DNA of 38,752 bases, from positions 1 through 38,752 of the forward strand of contig FONK01000016.1 of the NCBI GenBank assembly GCA_900112915.1. The letters are read 5' to 3'. Position 1 is the stretch's first letter, and every line of letters begins with the position of its first letter. Source of the stretch: Peptostreptococcaceae bacterium pGA-8. GTDB taxonomy: Bacteria; Bacillota; Clostridia; Peptostreptococcales; Anaerovoracaceae. Made by a program: the position numbers and the translations under genes. Below the pieces are notes generated by a model, which worked only from the letters and a program-made list of their open reading frames with translations, was not told the origin of the DNA and ran no database searches. This document shows positions 16,156-24,883 of this stretch, one piece after another.

Positions 16156-17670
16156 GTGGGAAAGTATATATTGGCACTAGATCAGGGAACTACCAGCTCA
16201 AGATGTATAATTTATGACAAGAAGGGTAACATGGTAACCGTCTCTCAAAAGGAATTTACTCAGCATTATCCAAAGGCCGGATGGGTTGAGCATGATGCCA
16301 TGGAAATATGGTCTACTCAAATGGCTGTGGCTCATGAGGCTATGCTGCAAATAGGTGTAACCTATGAGGATATCCATGCTATTGGAATTACCAACCAAAG
16401 GGAGACTACAGTTGTATGGAATAAGAGAACCGGAATGCCCATATATAATGCCATTGTTTGGCAGTGCAGAAGAACTGCTGAGTATTGTGACGAATTAATT
16501 TTTCAAGGCTTAACGGAAAAATTCCGTGAAAAAACCGGTCTTAAAATTGATGCATATTTCAGCGGCACCAAGCTGAGGTGGATATTGGAAAATGTCCCTG
16601 GCGCCAGAGAACAGGCTGAGGCCGGGGAGCTGTTATTCGGAACTGTAGAAACTTGGCTGATTTGGAAGATGACAGGCGGAAAGGTTCATGTGACGGATTA
16701 TTCCAATGCATCGAGAACCTTAATGTTCAATATTCATACCCTATCATGGGATCAGGAGCTTCTGGATATTCTTGATATTCCAAAACAAATGCTCCCGGCA
16801 CCTGTGGAATCATCCATGGTTTACGGTGAGACCATGGAAGGGCTCTTTGGCGGACCGATAAAAATTGCCGGAGCGGCAGGCGATCAGCAAGCGGCCTTAT
16901 TCGGTCAGACCTGCTTCAAAGAGGGAGAGGCTAAAAGCACCTACGGCACAGGAAATTTCCTCCTTATGAACACCGGGGAAAAGCCGGTTTTTTCCGAAAA
17001 TGGACTTTTAACCACCATCGCCTGGGGTTTAAACGGAAAGGTCAGCTATGCCCTTGAAGGGTCGGTGTTTGTCTGTGGAGCAGCTATTCAGTGGCTTAGA
17101 GATGAAATGGACTTCTTTGACGACTCAGCTCAGTCAGAGGCCTTGGCAAAGGAGGTTCAAGATACTAATGGTGTGTATATAGTTCCTGCCTTTGTTGGTT
17201 TAGGAGCACCATACTGGAATCCTCATACAAGAGGCTCCATATTTGGATTAACTCGTGGTGCAGGAAAGAGCCATTTAGTCCGTGCCACGTTGGAATCCCT
17301 CGCCTACCAGTGTTTTGATCTATTAACCGCAATGGATTTGGATACAAAAAAGTCTCAGACCGGGGAAGCGGCTTCTTTGCCGGCCCTAAAGGTTGACGGC
17401 GGAGCCTGTGCCAATGGATTTTTAATGCAATTTCAGGCTGATATCCTGGAAAGAAGAGTTGTCAGACCTATGTGCATTGAGACCACCTCTCTTGGAGCAG
17501 CTTATTTGGCGGGCTTAGCAACAGGGTACTGGCAGAGCCTTGATGACATTGTAGAAAATTGGCAGGTTGATAAGGTATTCACGCCTACCATGGATAAAGA
17601 GGAGAAGGAAGGTCTGCTTAAGGGATGGCATAAGGCTGTAAAGGCGGCTATTGCTTGGGCGGAGAACTAA
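16156..17670 (+). CDS. glpK: Glycerol kinase
   Basis: Phosphorylates glycerol to glycerol 3-phosphate. The 504-residue FGGY-family protein begins with [10 protein letters not shown] and contains [34 protein letters not shown] and GLGAPYW, all diagnostic of GlpK. The histidine that the phosphotransferase system phosphorylates in enterococcal GlpK, just before the [10 protein letters not shown] segment, is not apparent here, so that control may be absent. The start is GTG with GGAGG at 16144-16148. No glpF or glpD is adjacent. Confidence 0.96.
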   Translation: MGKYILALDQGTTSSRCIIYDKKGNMVTVSQKEFTQHYPKAGWVEHDAMEIWSTQMAVAHEAMLQIGVTYEDIHAIGITNQRETTVVWNKRTGMPIYNAIVWQCRRTAEYCDELIFQGLTEKFREKTGLKIDAYFSGTKLRWILENVPGAREQAEAGELLFGTVETWLIWKMTGGKVHVTDYSNASRTLMFNIHTLSWDQELLDILDIPKQMLPAPVESSMVYGETMEGLFGGPIKIAGAAGDQQAALFGQTCFKEGEAKSTYGTGNFLLMNTGEKPVFSENGLLTTIAWGLNGKVSYALEGSVFVCGAAIQWLRDEMDFFDDSAQSEALAKEVQDTNGVYIVPAFVGLGAPYWNPHTRGSIFGLTRGAGKSHLVRATLESLAYQCFDLLTAMDLDTKKSQTGEAASLPALKVDGGACANGFLMQFQADILERRVVRPMCIETTSLGAAYLAGLATGYWQSLDDIVENWQVDKVFTPTMDKEEKEGLLKGWHKAVKAAIAWAEN

Positions 17671-17671
17671 T

Positions 17672-18505
17672 ATGAATTATAAATTTGAAGATTACCTGCA
17701 GGATCCTAATTTAATAATCAATTGGAATGTAATAAGAGAGGGTGCCTCTCTTATTTCAACTGTAGAAAAAAAGTTTGTTTTTCTTGGCGAAGAAAGTGTT
17801 ATGACGGCGACCGTTAAAGTCGGGGTAAAGGATTTTATTATTGAAGAGGCAAAGGGCTCAGTTAATGGGAAAGAATATGAAGTGGATGAGCTTAAAGGTA
17901 TATACGGATATATTTCAGGGAAAAAAGCCATAAAAAAGAAAACTATGAAAAAATTTCCTGAGCTGAGTCCCTTGTTTTTACAGTGTGTCTCAGGTTTAAT
18001 TCAGGCTGAAACCTATGTATATGATGAGCGTGGATATAATTCTAAGGATGAATACAATCGCTACTGGGACAATTTGGAAGAGGACGGATGCAGGTACTAT
18101 AGCAGCAAGAGGGCTGACTTGAGGGCGTCAGAGCCGGCATGGATGGAATATGTTCCTGATAATTTCAAGGCGACAGAGCTATTTAAAAGAGAAAAAAGGT
18201 ATTCGGCTGTTGTAGAGGATGGAACGCTTATTACCGTTGGATTTCTTAATGACACATATCATGAAATGGCTATTTCAATGGAATTAAACATACAAGGTAA
18301 TGTTTTGGATTTTCAGATAGTATTTTTTAGAGCTCCGGGTCAGGCATGCTTCAGTAATTCGGAGAACAGCAATATGCTCAAGGGGTGGAATATTAAGGAT
18401 ATAAGCAAAAGAGATATTATAAAGATTTTAGGGGGATGCGATGGCTGCTATCATATTGTAGAGTTAGCCGTTGAATTGGTCGATGTCATAAGAGGTTCGG
18501 TTTGA
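17672..18505 (+). CDS. DUF2889-like protein of unknown function
   Basis: This 277-residue soluble protein has a C-terminal pattern like DUF2889 (RAPGQACFSNS, then GGCDGCYHIVELAVELVDVI). The N-terminal half appears to be a beta-rich repeat of a similar unit with a Cys in LSPLFLQCVSGL. Its function is unknown. I chose ATG 17672, two bases after the glpK stop, over the TTG at 17651 because a GGCGGAG ribosome-binding site lies at 17659-17665. It sits directly before the sigma-54 regulator, and DUF2889 genes are often found near catabolic clusters, so a link to the GABA operon is possible. Confidence 0.55.
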   Translation: MNYKFEDYLQDPNLIINWNVIREGASLISTVEKKFVFLGEESVMTATVKVGVKDFIIEEAKGSVNGKEYEVDELKGIYGYISGKKAIKKKTMKKFPELSPLFLQCVSGLIQAETYVYDERGYNSKDEYNRYWDNLEEDGCRYYSSKRADLRASEPAWMEYVPDNFKATELFKREKRYSAVVEDGTLITVGFLNDTYHEMAISMELNIQGNVLDFQIVFFRAPGQACFSNSENSNMLKGWNIKDISKRDIIKILGGCDGCYHIVELAVELVDVIRGSV

Positions 18506-18602
18506 ACCTGTTTTGACAACGCCTTAATGAAAGTATAGATTTTTTCGCCGGATGAGTGCGTAGATTTGCCTGAATTTCAATGAAATATCAAGGTGTTAAT
18601 TG

Positions 18603-18617
18603 TGGCACGATTTTTGC
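18603..18617 (+). promoter_or_regulatory. Sigma-54 (-24/-12) promoter of the regulator gene
   Basis: TGGCAC, 5 bases, TTGC: an exact match to the RpoN consensus, with the GG and GC doublets correctly spaced. Transcription would start near 18628, about 29 bases before the ATG at 18657. TTTTGACA at 18511-18518 may be an upstream activator half-site shared with the operon promoter region. Confidence 0.85.
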
Positions 18618-18656
18618 TGGATATAATTTAGAAAGAAAAATCTAATAGGAGTGTGT

Positions 18657-20765
18657 ATGATAAGAGATTTTGGACAAAAAAGAGTTAAGGAGCCTAGAGG
18701 TTACTTTCCTGTTTCAGCTTGGGCTCTAAACAATGATAGAAAAATCAATTCCTGTGAATTGAGGATATCCGTTGAGAGAATAAAAATAGAAGAAGCAAAT
18801 TTTCGTCAGCTTTGTAATTCATGTGATTATGATATAGAAAAGATTAAGGAGAGAATAATAAACATTGTTGATCGGCGAGGTAAATTGCACAATCAACTGA
18901 CAGATAGCGGTGGAATTTGCATAGGAACCGTTGAAGCAATTGGAGATAAATATGACAATTCTCTAAATCTAAAGGTTGGGGATAGGGTTGTAGGCATAGC
19001 ATCTCTAACTTCAATTCCTCTCCATATTGATAAAGTAAAAAATATCAATTTTAATTATGGGCAGATAGAGGTTGAAGGATATGGAATCTTTTTTTCTGCA
19101 AGCCCGATTATTCCTATGCCGGATAATATACCTGAAGAGATTTTGCTCTGCGCCTATGATGAATCAGGCTCCATTGCAAAGGCAGGTGAAATTGCTAAAA
19201 GCGGCAGCAGATTTTTGATACTTGGCAGCAATATACTAACTGTACTGATTTATGCGGCTTCCATGAAGTTCTCATGTCCTGTAGCTTGTAATGTTACTGC
19301 ATGTCTTGATTTGGATCCGATGTCAATTTTGACCTACAATCAGGTTAAAAAGCTGCTCAGTCCATATGTTGATGATTTGTATATTACATCGGCAAACTCG
19401 CCTATGGAAAATTATATTGATATTGAAAAAAGCAATAGGTATACCCGGGACGGCAACTTTTTTGACAGCAGTGTAATCTGCTCCAACATGCTTGGAATTG
19501 AAGCAATTGGTGTGTTGTTTACGAAAAATAAAGGAAATTTGTTTTTCACTAATCTTATAAATAACTATAATTTGACTATCTTATTGGCAGAGTCACTGGG
19601 AAAGAATTTAAATACCATATCTCTGGAGGAGTATACAAGTGAATTTCCGGTATACACGGTTAGCCTGCTGAAGAGGATAAAAGAGAGTCTATTAAATGTT
19701 CACAATATATATAAGAAAAACAATATTGTCAATAGATTTCCAAGTACCTTTGCAAGCAACTTCAGCTTAAAGAACATTAACATCGTTGATGGCTATGCCT
19801 TTAAAAGCTTGGTAACTAAAGAAATGCTTGATAATGTATTAAATATTGCAACCTATGATTGTAATGTTTTGATACTGGGAGAAACCGGAGTCGGAAAGGA
19901 AAGAATTCTGGATATAATACATAAAAATAGTTCCAGAAACGGCAACAGGTGTGTAAAGATAAACTGTTCAGCTATTGCGGAGAACCTGGCTGAGTCTGAA
20001 TTTTTCGGATACGAAGAAGGAGCCTTTACGGGGGCAAAGAATACAGGAAAGAAGGGCTTTTTTGAATTGGCAAATAATGGCATTCTGTTCCTGGACGAGG
20101 TGGGGGATTTACCGCTCAGCATACAGGCAAAGCTTCTTAGGGTGTTGCAGGAAGGGCAATTCTATAGAGTAGGTGGAGAAACTCCGGTTAATGTTAACGT
20201 CAGAGTGGTATGTGCTACCAACAAAAGTCTCAGAAGACTAATTGAAGAGGGGAAATTCAGAGAAGATTTATATTACAGGCTTAACATTTGTGAAGTTGAG
20301 ATTCCGCCTCTTAGGGACAGAATAGAAGACATCGAGCCTATGGTTGAAATGTTTGCACGAAAGTATAATGATCAGTATATGATTGATAAGGCCTTTACAA
20401 TAGAGGCTTTCGATGCCTTGAAAGCATATTCATGGCCGGGTAATGTAAGAGAATTAGATAATATAGTTCATAAGCTGCTAATTAATACGAGAGGCAAGAT
20501 AATAGATGACAGTGCAGTAAAGAGGATTATAAAAGAAAGCCTTAGAAAGATGGGTGAAAAGGATACGTCCGTTGATTCAGCAGATGTTGACTTCAATGAA
20601 ACGATAAATACGGATCAGTCAGCCTTGGATTCAATAATGGGAAAGCACGAAAGAGCCGTTATACAAGAAGCCTTGCAGAAATACGGTACAACTCGAAATG
20701 CTGCTGAAGCTCTGGGCATAAGTCAATCACAGTTAATGAGAAAAAAGAAAAAGTATAATTTATAG
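18657..20765 (+). CDS. Sigma-54-dependent activator with a Kdd-like sensor domain
   Basis: A 702-residue three-part regulator. Residues 1 to about 350 resemble L-erythro-3,5-diaminohexanoate dehydrogenase (Kdd): RVKEPRGYFPVSAW near the start, ERIINIVDRRGKLHN (66-80) and SGGICIGTVEAIG (84-96). The Rossmann glycine pattern is lost (LILGSNILTVL at 187-197), so it is more likely a ligand sensor than an enzyme. Residues about 385-620 are the AAA+ domain with Walker A GETGVGKE (408-415), the sigma-54 contact GAFTGA (455-460) and Walker B ILFLDEVG. A Fis-type helix-turn-helix ends the protein (GTTRNAAEALGISQSQLMRK). The start is ATG 18657, because the GTG at 18651 overlaps the AGGAG ribosome-binding site. 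It probably activates the operon beginning at 20974, and itself. Confidence 0.88.
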   Translation: MIRDFGQKRVKEPRGYFPVSAWALNNDRKINSCELRISVERIKIEEANFRQLCNSCDYDIEKIKERIINIVDRRGKLHNQLTDSGGICIGTVEAIGDKYDNSLNLKVGDRVVGIASLTSIPLHIDKVKNINFNYGQIEVEGYGIFFSASPIIPMPDNIPEEILLCAYDESGSIAKAGEIAKSGSRFLILGSNILTVLIYAASMKFSCPVACNVTACLDLDPMSILTYNQVKKLLSPYVDDLYITSANSPMENYIDIEKSNRYTRDGNFFDSSVICSNMLGIEAIGVLFTKNKGNLFFTNLINNYNLTILLAESLGKNLNTISLEEYTSEFPVYTVSLLKRIKESLLNVHNIYKKNNIVNRFPSTFASNFSLKNINIVDGYAFKSLVTKEMLDNVLNIATYDCNVLILGETGVGKERILDIIHKNSSRNGNRCVKINCSAIAENLAESEFFGYEEGAFTGAKNTGKKGFFELANNGILFLDEVGDLPLSIQAKLLRVLQEGQFYRVGGETPVNVNVRVVCATNKSLRRLIEEGKFREDLYYRLNICEVEIPPLRDRIEDIEPMVEMFARKYNDQYMIDKAFTIEAFDALKAYSWPGNVRELDNIVHKLLINTRGKIIDDSAVKRIIKESLRKMGEKDTSVDSADVDFNETINTDQSALDSIMGKHERAVIQEALQKYGTTRNAAEALGISQSQLMRKKKKYNL

Positions 20766-20770
20766 ACCTA

Positions 20771-20784
20771 TGTCAAATTTGACA
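20771..20784. promoter_or_regulatory. Candidate activator-binding palindrome
   Basis: TGTCAAATTTGACA is a perfect 14-base palindrome 122 bases upstream of the -24/-12 promoter, a normal distance for enhancer sites of sigma-54 activators. A further TTTGACA half-site lies at about 20818, and TTTTGACA at 18511 before the regulator promoter. Confidence 0.5.
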
Positions 20785-20853
20785 CAGAATGTAGCAAAAA
20801 AGATTACATGAACCCTATTTGACAATTGATTAACTAAAATACCAACATAGTAC

Positions 20854-20905
20854 AAACTCCCGATAAGTATTGAAATTTCAATATTTATCGGGAGTTTAAT
20901 TTTTT
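20854..20905 (+). terminator. Terminator of the regulator gene
   Basis: AAACTCCCGATAA (20854-20866) and TTATCGGGAGTTT (20885-20897) pair perfectly, and the inner ATTGAAA/TTTCAAT extends the stem. The following T run (20900-20906) joins directly onto the sigma-54 promoter of the next operon. Confidence 0.85.
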
Positions 20906-20920
20906 TGGCACAGCTTTTGC
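20906..20920 (+). promoter_or_regulatory. Sigma-54 (-24/-12) promoter of the GABA-fermentation operon
   Basis: TGGCAC, 5 bases, TTGC, again an exact consensus. Transcription would start near 20931, giving a leader of about 43 bases to the atoD GTG. The genes to gdhA follow on one strand with short gaps. Confidence 0.88.
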
Positions 20921-20973
20921 TTATGTATATGGTGAGTAAAATTATTACATAAATTTGAAAGGAGTAGTTACAC

Positions 20974-21660
20974 GTGCAGAACAGATTTAACAAAATCAAG
21001 ACTATTGATGAAGCTATGAAGCATATAACTGATGGATGTACCATTATGATTGCAGGCTTTGGTGGCATTGGTTCATCTTACGACTTGATTCAGGCAATTA
21101 TCAAAAAAGGGGTTAAGGACTTAACTCTTATCTCTATCGATGCAGGTGACCCGGATGTAGGACCGGATCATATCGTAGGAAACAAGCAGTGTAAAAAACT
21201 TATTACCAGCCATATAGGAGCTACTAAGGCTGCAGGAGAGCTGTTGAATTCAGGAGAGCTGGAAGTTGAGTTTTCGCCACAGGGCACATTGGCTGAAAGA
21301 ATTAGAGCAGGCGGTGTGGGATTGGCAGGTATTTTGACCGATATCGGTATGGGCACTGTCATTGAAGATGGAAAAGATAAGGTTAAAGTCAACGGAAATG
21401 AGTATCTGTTGGAAACGGCATTAAGAGCCGATGTTGCCATAATTAAAGCTGAGAAAGCTGATGAATTTGGGAACCTTGTTTACAGTAAGACTGCAAGAGG
21501 GCTAAATCCTCTTATGGCAAGAGCGGCGGATATAACAATTGTCGATGCGAATGAAATTGTAGAATTAGGTGATTTAGATCCGGAAACTGTAATTACACCG
21601 GGTGCTTTCGTAGATATTATAGTAAAAGGGGAAGGAGATTGGACATGGGGCTGGCAATAA
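20974..21660 (+). CDS. atoD: Acetate/acetoacetate-type CoA-transferase, alpha subunit
   Basis: This 228-residue family I CoA-transferase alpha subunit moves CoA between short-chain acyl-CoAs and carboxylates with the beta subunit next door. It shows ERIRAGGVGL, GMGTVIEDGK, LRADVAIIKAEKADEFGNLVY and the conserved end ITPGAFVDIIV. The GTG start has AAAGGAG upstream. Probable role here: butyryl-CoA + acetate or acetoacetate giving butyrate. The substrate cannot be told from sequence, and AtoDA also occurs in lysine-fermentation clusters. It is the first gene of the sigma-54 operon. Confidence 0.85.
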   Translation: MQNRFNKIKTIDEAMKHITDGCTIMIAGFGGIGSSYDLIQAIIKKGVKDLTLISIDAGDPDVGPDHIVGNKQCKKLITSHIGATKAAGELLNSGELEVEFSPQGTLAERIRAGGVGLAGILTDIGMGTVIEDGKDKVKVNGNEYLLETALRADVAIIKAEKADEFGNLVYSKTARGLNPLMARAADITIVDANEIVELGDLDPETVITPGAFVDIIVKGEGDWTWGWQ

Positions 21661-22310
21661 AAGAAATGATGGCCAAGAGAGCCGCTGAAGAAGTAGAAAA
21701 CGGATATGTTGTAAACTTAGGATTTGGTATCCCACAGAAAGTTGTTAACTATATCCCAAAAGAAAAGACAGTTTTCCTCCATGCTGAAAATGGAATACTA
21801 GGCGCAGGACCTGCAGCAGAAAAAGGGAAGGAGGATCCGGATATTGTGGATTCAGGGTGTGTTCCAATAACTACAGTTCCGGGTGCTTCATATTTTGACA
21901 GTGCAGATTCATTTGGCCTGGTGAGAACAGGCAAATTGGATATTACTGTTTTGGGGGCACTGGAGGTTGCTTCTAACGGTGATTTGGCAAACTGGATGGT
22001 TCCCGGTGGATTAGTTCCGGGAATGGGCGGAGCGATGGATCTTGCCAAGAAAGCTAAAAAAGTAATTGCAATCACCATGCACACTGATAAAAAGGGAAAT
22101 CCTAAGCTGAAGAGAAAGTGCGATTTACCGCTTACAGCTGTAAATTGTGTATCTTTAATAATTACAGATTTGGGAGTGCTGGAAGTTACAGACGAAGGAT
22201 TTTTGCTTAAGGAGCTGTTTGAAGGTCATACAATAGATGAAGTTATAGAAAAAACAGGTGCACCTGTTAAAGTTGCCGATGTAGTAAAAGTAATCAAGAG
22301 CGAGGAATAA
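21645..22310 (+). CDS. atoA: Acetate/acetoacetate-type CoA-transferase, beta subunit
   Basis: This 221-residue beta subunit carries the catalytic glutamate (Glu48 in HAENGILG) that forms the enzyme-CoA thioester. GFGIP near 26-30, SADSFGLVRTGKLDITVLGALEV and NWMVPGG are family motifs. It overlaps atoD by 16 bases, with the GGAG ribosome-binding site inside atoD. The start ATG 21645 is preferred to the TTG at 21639. Confidence 0.88.
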   Translation: MGLAIKEMMAKRAAEEVENGYVVNLGFGIPQKVVNYIPKEKTVFLHAENGILGAGPAAEKGKEDPDIVDSGCVPITTVPGASYFDSADSFGLVRTGKLDITVLGALEVASNGDLANWMVPGGLVPGMGGAMDLAKKAKKVIAITMHTDKKGNPKLKRKCDLPLTAVNCVSLIITDLGVLEVTDEGFLLKELFEGHTIDEVIEKTGAPVKVADVVKVIKSEE

Positions 22311-22314
22311 TAAG

Positions 22315-23487
22315 ATGAGAGAATTAAAAGAAGCAGTAATTGTATCAGCGGTTAGGACGCCTATAGGAAAATATGCCGGTGCATTGTCAGGCTTTGACGG
22401 TTATGAGCTTGGCGGAATTGTAGTGAAGGAGGCTGTAAAGAGAGCAGGAATTGATCCCTCGGAGATTGAAGAAGTATATATGGGAAATGCGGAAGGCGCA
22501 CCCGGAAATATTGGTAGGGTAATTGCCTTAGAAGCGGATCTGCCTGAAACAGTACCCGGACTACAGCTGGATAGACAGTGTGCTTCAGGGCTTGAAACAA
22601 TATGTATGGCGGCAGCTATGATTGAAAGCGGACATGGCGATATATATGTTGCCGGCGGTGCAGAGAGTATGACAAATAATCCATACTTTATGAGTAAAAC
22701 CAAGAGGCCATACAGCTACTCTTACCCTACATTTAATTATGTTCAAATGTCACCTCCGAAGGTTGGCAACCCGGCAATGGGTGATACAGCTGAGAATGTT
22801 TTGGATGTCCATCCTGTATCAAGGGAAAAAATGGATTATTTTGCTTATGAAAGTCATCAAAGAGCACTGGCTGCCATTGAAAAAGGAGTGTTCAAGGAGC
22901 AGATTGTACCTGTAACTACAAGGGTTAAAGGAAAAGAGCTTGTAATAGATACAGACGAAGGTCCGAGAGCTGAAACTACACTGGAGGTTTTAAGCAAGCT
23001 GAGACCGGTATTCAAAAAAGATGGTCTTGTTACAGCAGGAAACAGCTGCCCTATGAATGACGGTGCAGCAGCTGTTGTGATGATGAGCAGGGACAAGGCT
23101 GAAGAGCTTGGCATTAAACCATTATTAAAGGTCGTAGGCTTTGCATCTGTAGGATTGGATCCGTATACAATGGGATTCGGACCGATCGGTGCGGTAAGAA
23201 AGCTGTTGAAGAAGACCGGTGTATCACTGGATGAAGTTGAAATGATAGAGCTGAATGAAGCTTTTGCATCCCAAGCAATTGGATGCATTGAGGAATTAGG
23301 ATTGGATCCTGCGAGAGTTAACCCTAACGGAGGAGCAATTGCTCTAGGTCATGCCTTAGGGGCAACTGGTGCAGTTTTAACAACTAAAGTCGCTTATGCG
23401 ATGAAAAATGCGGACAGAAAGTATGCCATTGTAACTATGTGCGTTGGCGGTGGAGAAGGTTCTGCTGCAATGTTTGAAAGATTATAA
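22315..23487 (+). CDS. Acetyl-CoA C-acetyltransferase (thiolase)
   Basis: A 390-residue thiolase that interconverts acetoacetyl-CoA + CoA and two acetyl-CoA. The nucleophile is Cys89 (DRQCASGLE). The His motif is in GGAIALGHALGATGA, and the second catalytic cysteine is Cys376 in CVGGGEG. In this operon it would split acetoacetyl-CoA from the oxidative branch of crotonyl-CoA, giving acetyl-CoA for energy, or supply acetoacetyl-CoA. It lies 4 bases after atoA. Confidence 0.92.
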   Translation: MRELKEAVIVSAVRTPIGKYAGALSGFDGYELGGIVVKEAVKRAGIDPSEIEEVYMGNAEGAPGNIGRVIALEADLPETVPGLQLDRQCASGLETICMAAAMIESGHGDIYVAGGAESMTNNPYFMSKTKRPYSYSYPTFNYVQMSPPKVGNPAMGDTAENVLDVHPVSREKMDYFAYESHQRALAAIEKGVFKEQIVPVTTRVKGKELVIDTDEGPRAETTLEVLSKLRPVFKKDGLVTAGNSCPMNDGAAAVVMMSRDKAEELGIKPLLKVVGFASVGLDPYTMGFGPIGAVRKLLKKTGVSLDEVEMIELNEAFASQAIGCIEELGLDPARVNPNGGAIALGHALGATGAVLTTKVAYAMKNADRKYAIVTMCVGGGEGSAAMFERL

Positions 23488-23509
23488 AAGAAAGAGAGAT
23501 ATCAGTCTA

Positions 23510-24850
23510 ATGTCAGATAAGAATTGTGTATTGAGTTTAGATTTTCACCGTGAGTACCCGAGGGTAGTGAGCGGCAAGGGAATTTATATGTACAAAGAAG
23601 ATGGTACGGAGATTATTGACGGAGCTTCAGGTCCGGTCCTGGTAAGTCTTGGTCATGGCAACGAAGAAATTGCAGATGCTATGAAGGAGCAGGCTACCAA
23701 GTTGGCTTTTGCTCACAGAGACGACTGTGTAACGCCGGTTTTGGAAGAATCATGCAGATTAATAGTGGAAGCATCAGACTATGATTTAGCAAAAATTTTC
23801 CAGGTATGCGGTGGATCAGAAGCAACAGAAATGGCCATTAAAATGGCAAGACGATATCATATCCAAAGAGGAAATGCTGGAAAATACAAAATCATTTCAA
23901 GATGGCAGAGCTACCATGGAATTTCCAATGGAGCTCTAGCTGTAAGTGGTTTTTCAAAGCGAAGAAAAGGATATGAGCCTTATTTGCCGGAAATGGGACA
24001 TATACAGCCGGCGTATACATATAGACCTTGGATAGCTAATGATGAAAATTATGCAATAAACTGTGCTCGTGCATTGGAAAATGAAATTATGGCACAGGGC
24101 CCGGATACTGTTGCAGCGTTTATTGCAGAGCCGATTTCAGGAATGTCACTGTGTGCAGCGGTTCCACCTGAAGGATATTTTGAGGAAATAAGAAGAATTT
24201 GCGACAAATATGATGTTTTGCTGATTTTGGATGAGGTTATGACCGGAATGGGTAGAACCGGTAAGATGTTTGCCTATAAGCACTTTAATATCGTACCGGA
24301 TATTGTAACTATGGGTAAATCTATTTCAGGAGGATATTTTCCACTGGCTGCCGTAGGAATTACTCAGAAGGTTTATGAAGGAATGGCTGAAAAGAACGGC
24401 AATTTCCCGCCGGGCTTTTCATGGTCGGGAAATCCATTAGGCGCAGCGGTAAATGTGGCGGTAATGAAATATTTGAAAAAGCATAATTTAGTCGATAATT
24501 GTGCAAAGATGGGAGACTATCTAAAGGCGCAGCTTGAAAAGAAAATAATGCATCATCCAATAGTAGGCGACATAAGAGGAAAAGGTCTTATGATCGGCGT
24601 TGAGCTGGTTAAAGACAAGGCTACAAAGGAGAGCTTCCCTATGTCTGAGCAGGTTGCATTCAGAATTCAGGAGGCGGCTCTTGAGGATGAGAATATGCTG
24701 ATTGAAGCAAGTCAAGGCTGTAATAAAGGACAGGCAGGTGACGGATTGGTTATTTCACCGGCATTCATAATTAACAAAGAGCAAATTGACGATATTGTTG
24801 ACCGACTGGATAAGGCAATTTCCACAGTAGAGAAAGAACTGGGTTATTAA
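23510..24850 (+). CDS. Class III aminotransferase, substrate uncertain
   Basis: A 446-residue fold-type I PLP enzyme: Schiff-base Lys270 (TMGKSISGG), cofactor-binding Asp241-Glu242 (LDEVMTG) and GGSEATE at 101-107. It differs clearly from the gabT-like gene next to it (no NSGAEA motif; a BioA or dialkylglycine-decarboxylase-like look). In this setting it could act on 4-aminobutyrate, beta-alanine, 3-aminobutyryl-CoA (as Kat does in lysine fermentation) or another omega-amino acid. ATG 23510 is used because the longer in-frame ORF back to 23444 lies inside the thiolase gene. It lies 22 bases after the thiolase gene. Confidence 0.8.
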   Translation: MSDKNCVLSLDFHREYPRVVSGKGIYMYKEDGTEIIDGASGPVLVSLGHGNEEIADAMKEQATKLAFAHRDDCVTPVLEESCRLIVEASDYDLAKIFQVCGGSEATEMAIKMARRYHIQRGNAGKYKIISRWQSYHGISNGALAVSGFSKRRKGYEPYLPEMGHIQPAYTYRPWIANDENYAINCARALENEIMAQGPDTVAAFIAEPISGMSLCAAVPPEGYFEEIRRICDKYDVLLILDEVMTGMGRTGKMFAYKHFNIVPDIVTMGKSISGGYFPLAAVGITQKVYEGMAEKNGNFPPGFSWSGNPLGAAVNVAVMKYLKKHNLVDNCAKMGDYLKAQLEKKIMHHPIVGDIRGKGLMIGVELVKDKATKESFPMSEQVAFRIQEAALEDENMLIEASQGCNKGQAGDGLVISPAFIINKEQIDDIVDRLDKAISTVEKELGY

Positions 24851-24883
24851 TTATAACAGTGTTATTAAAATATGGAGGAAAAT

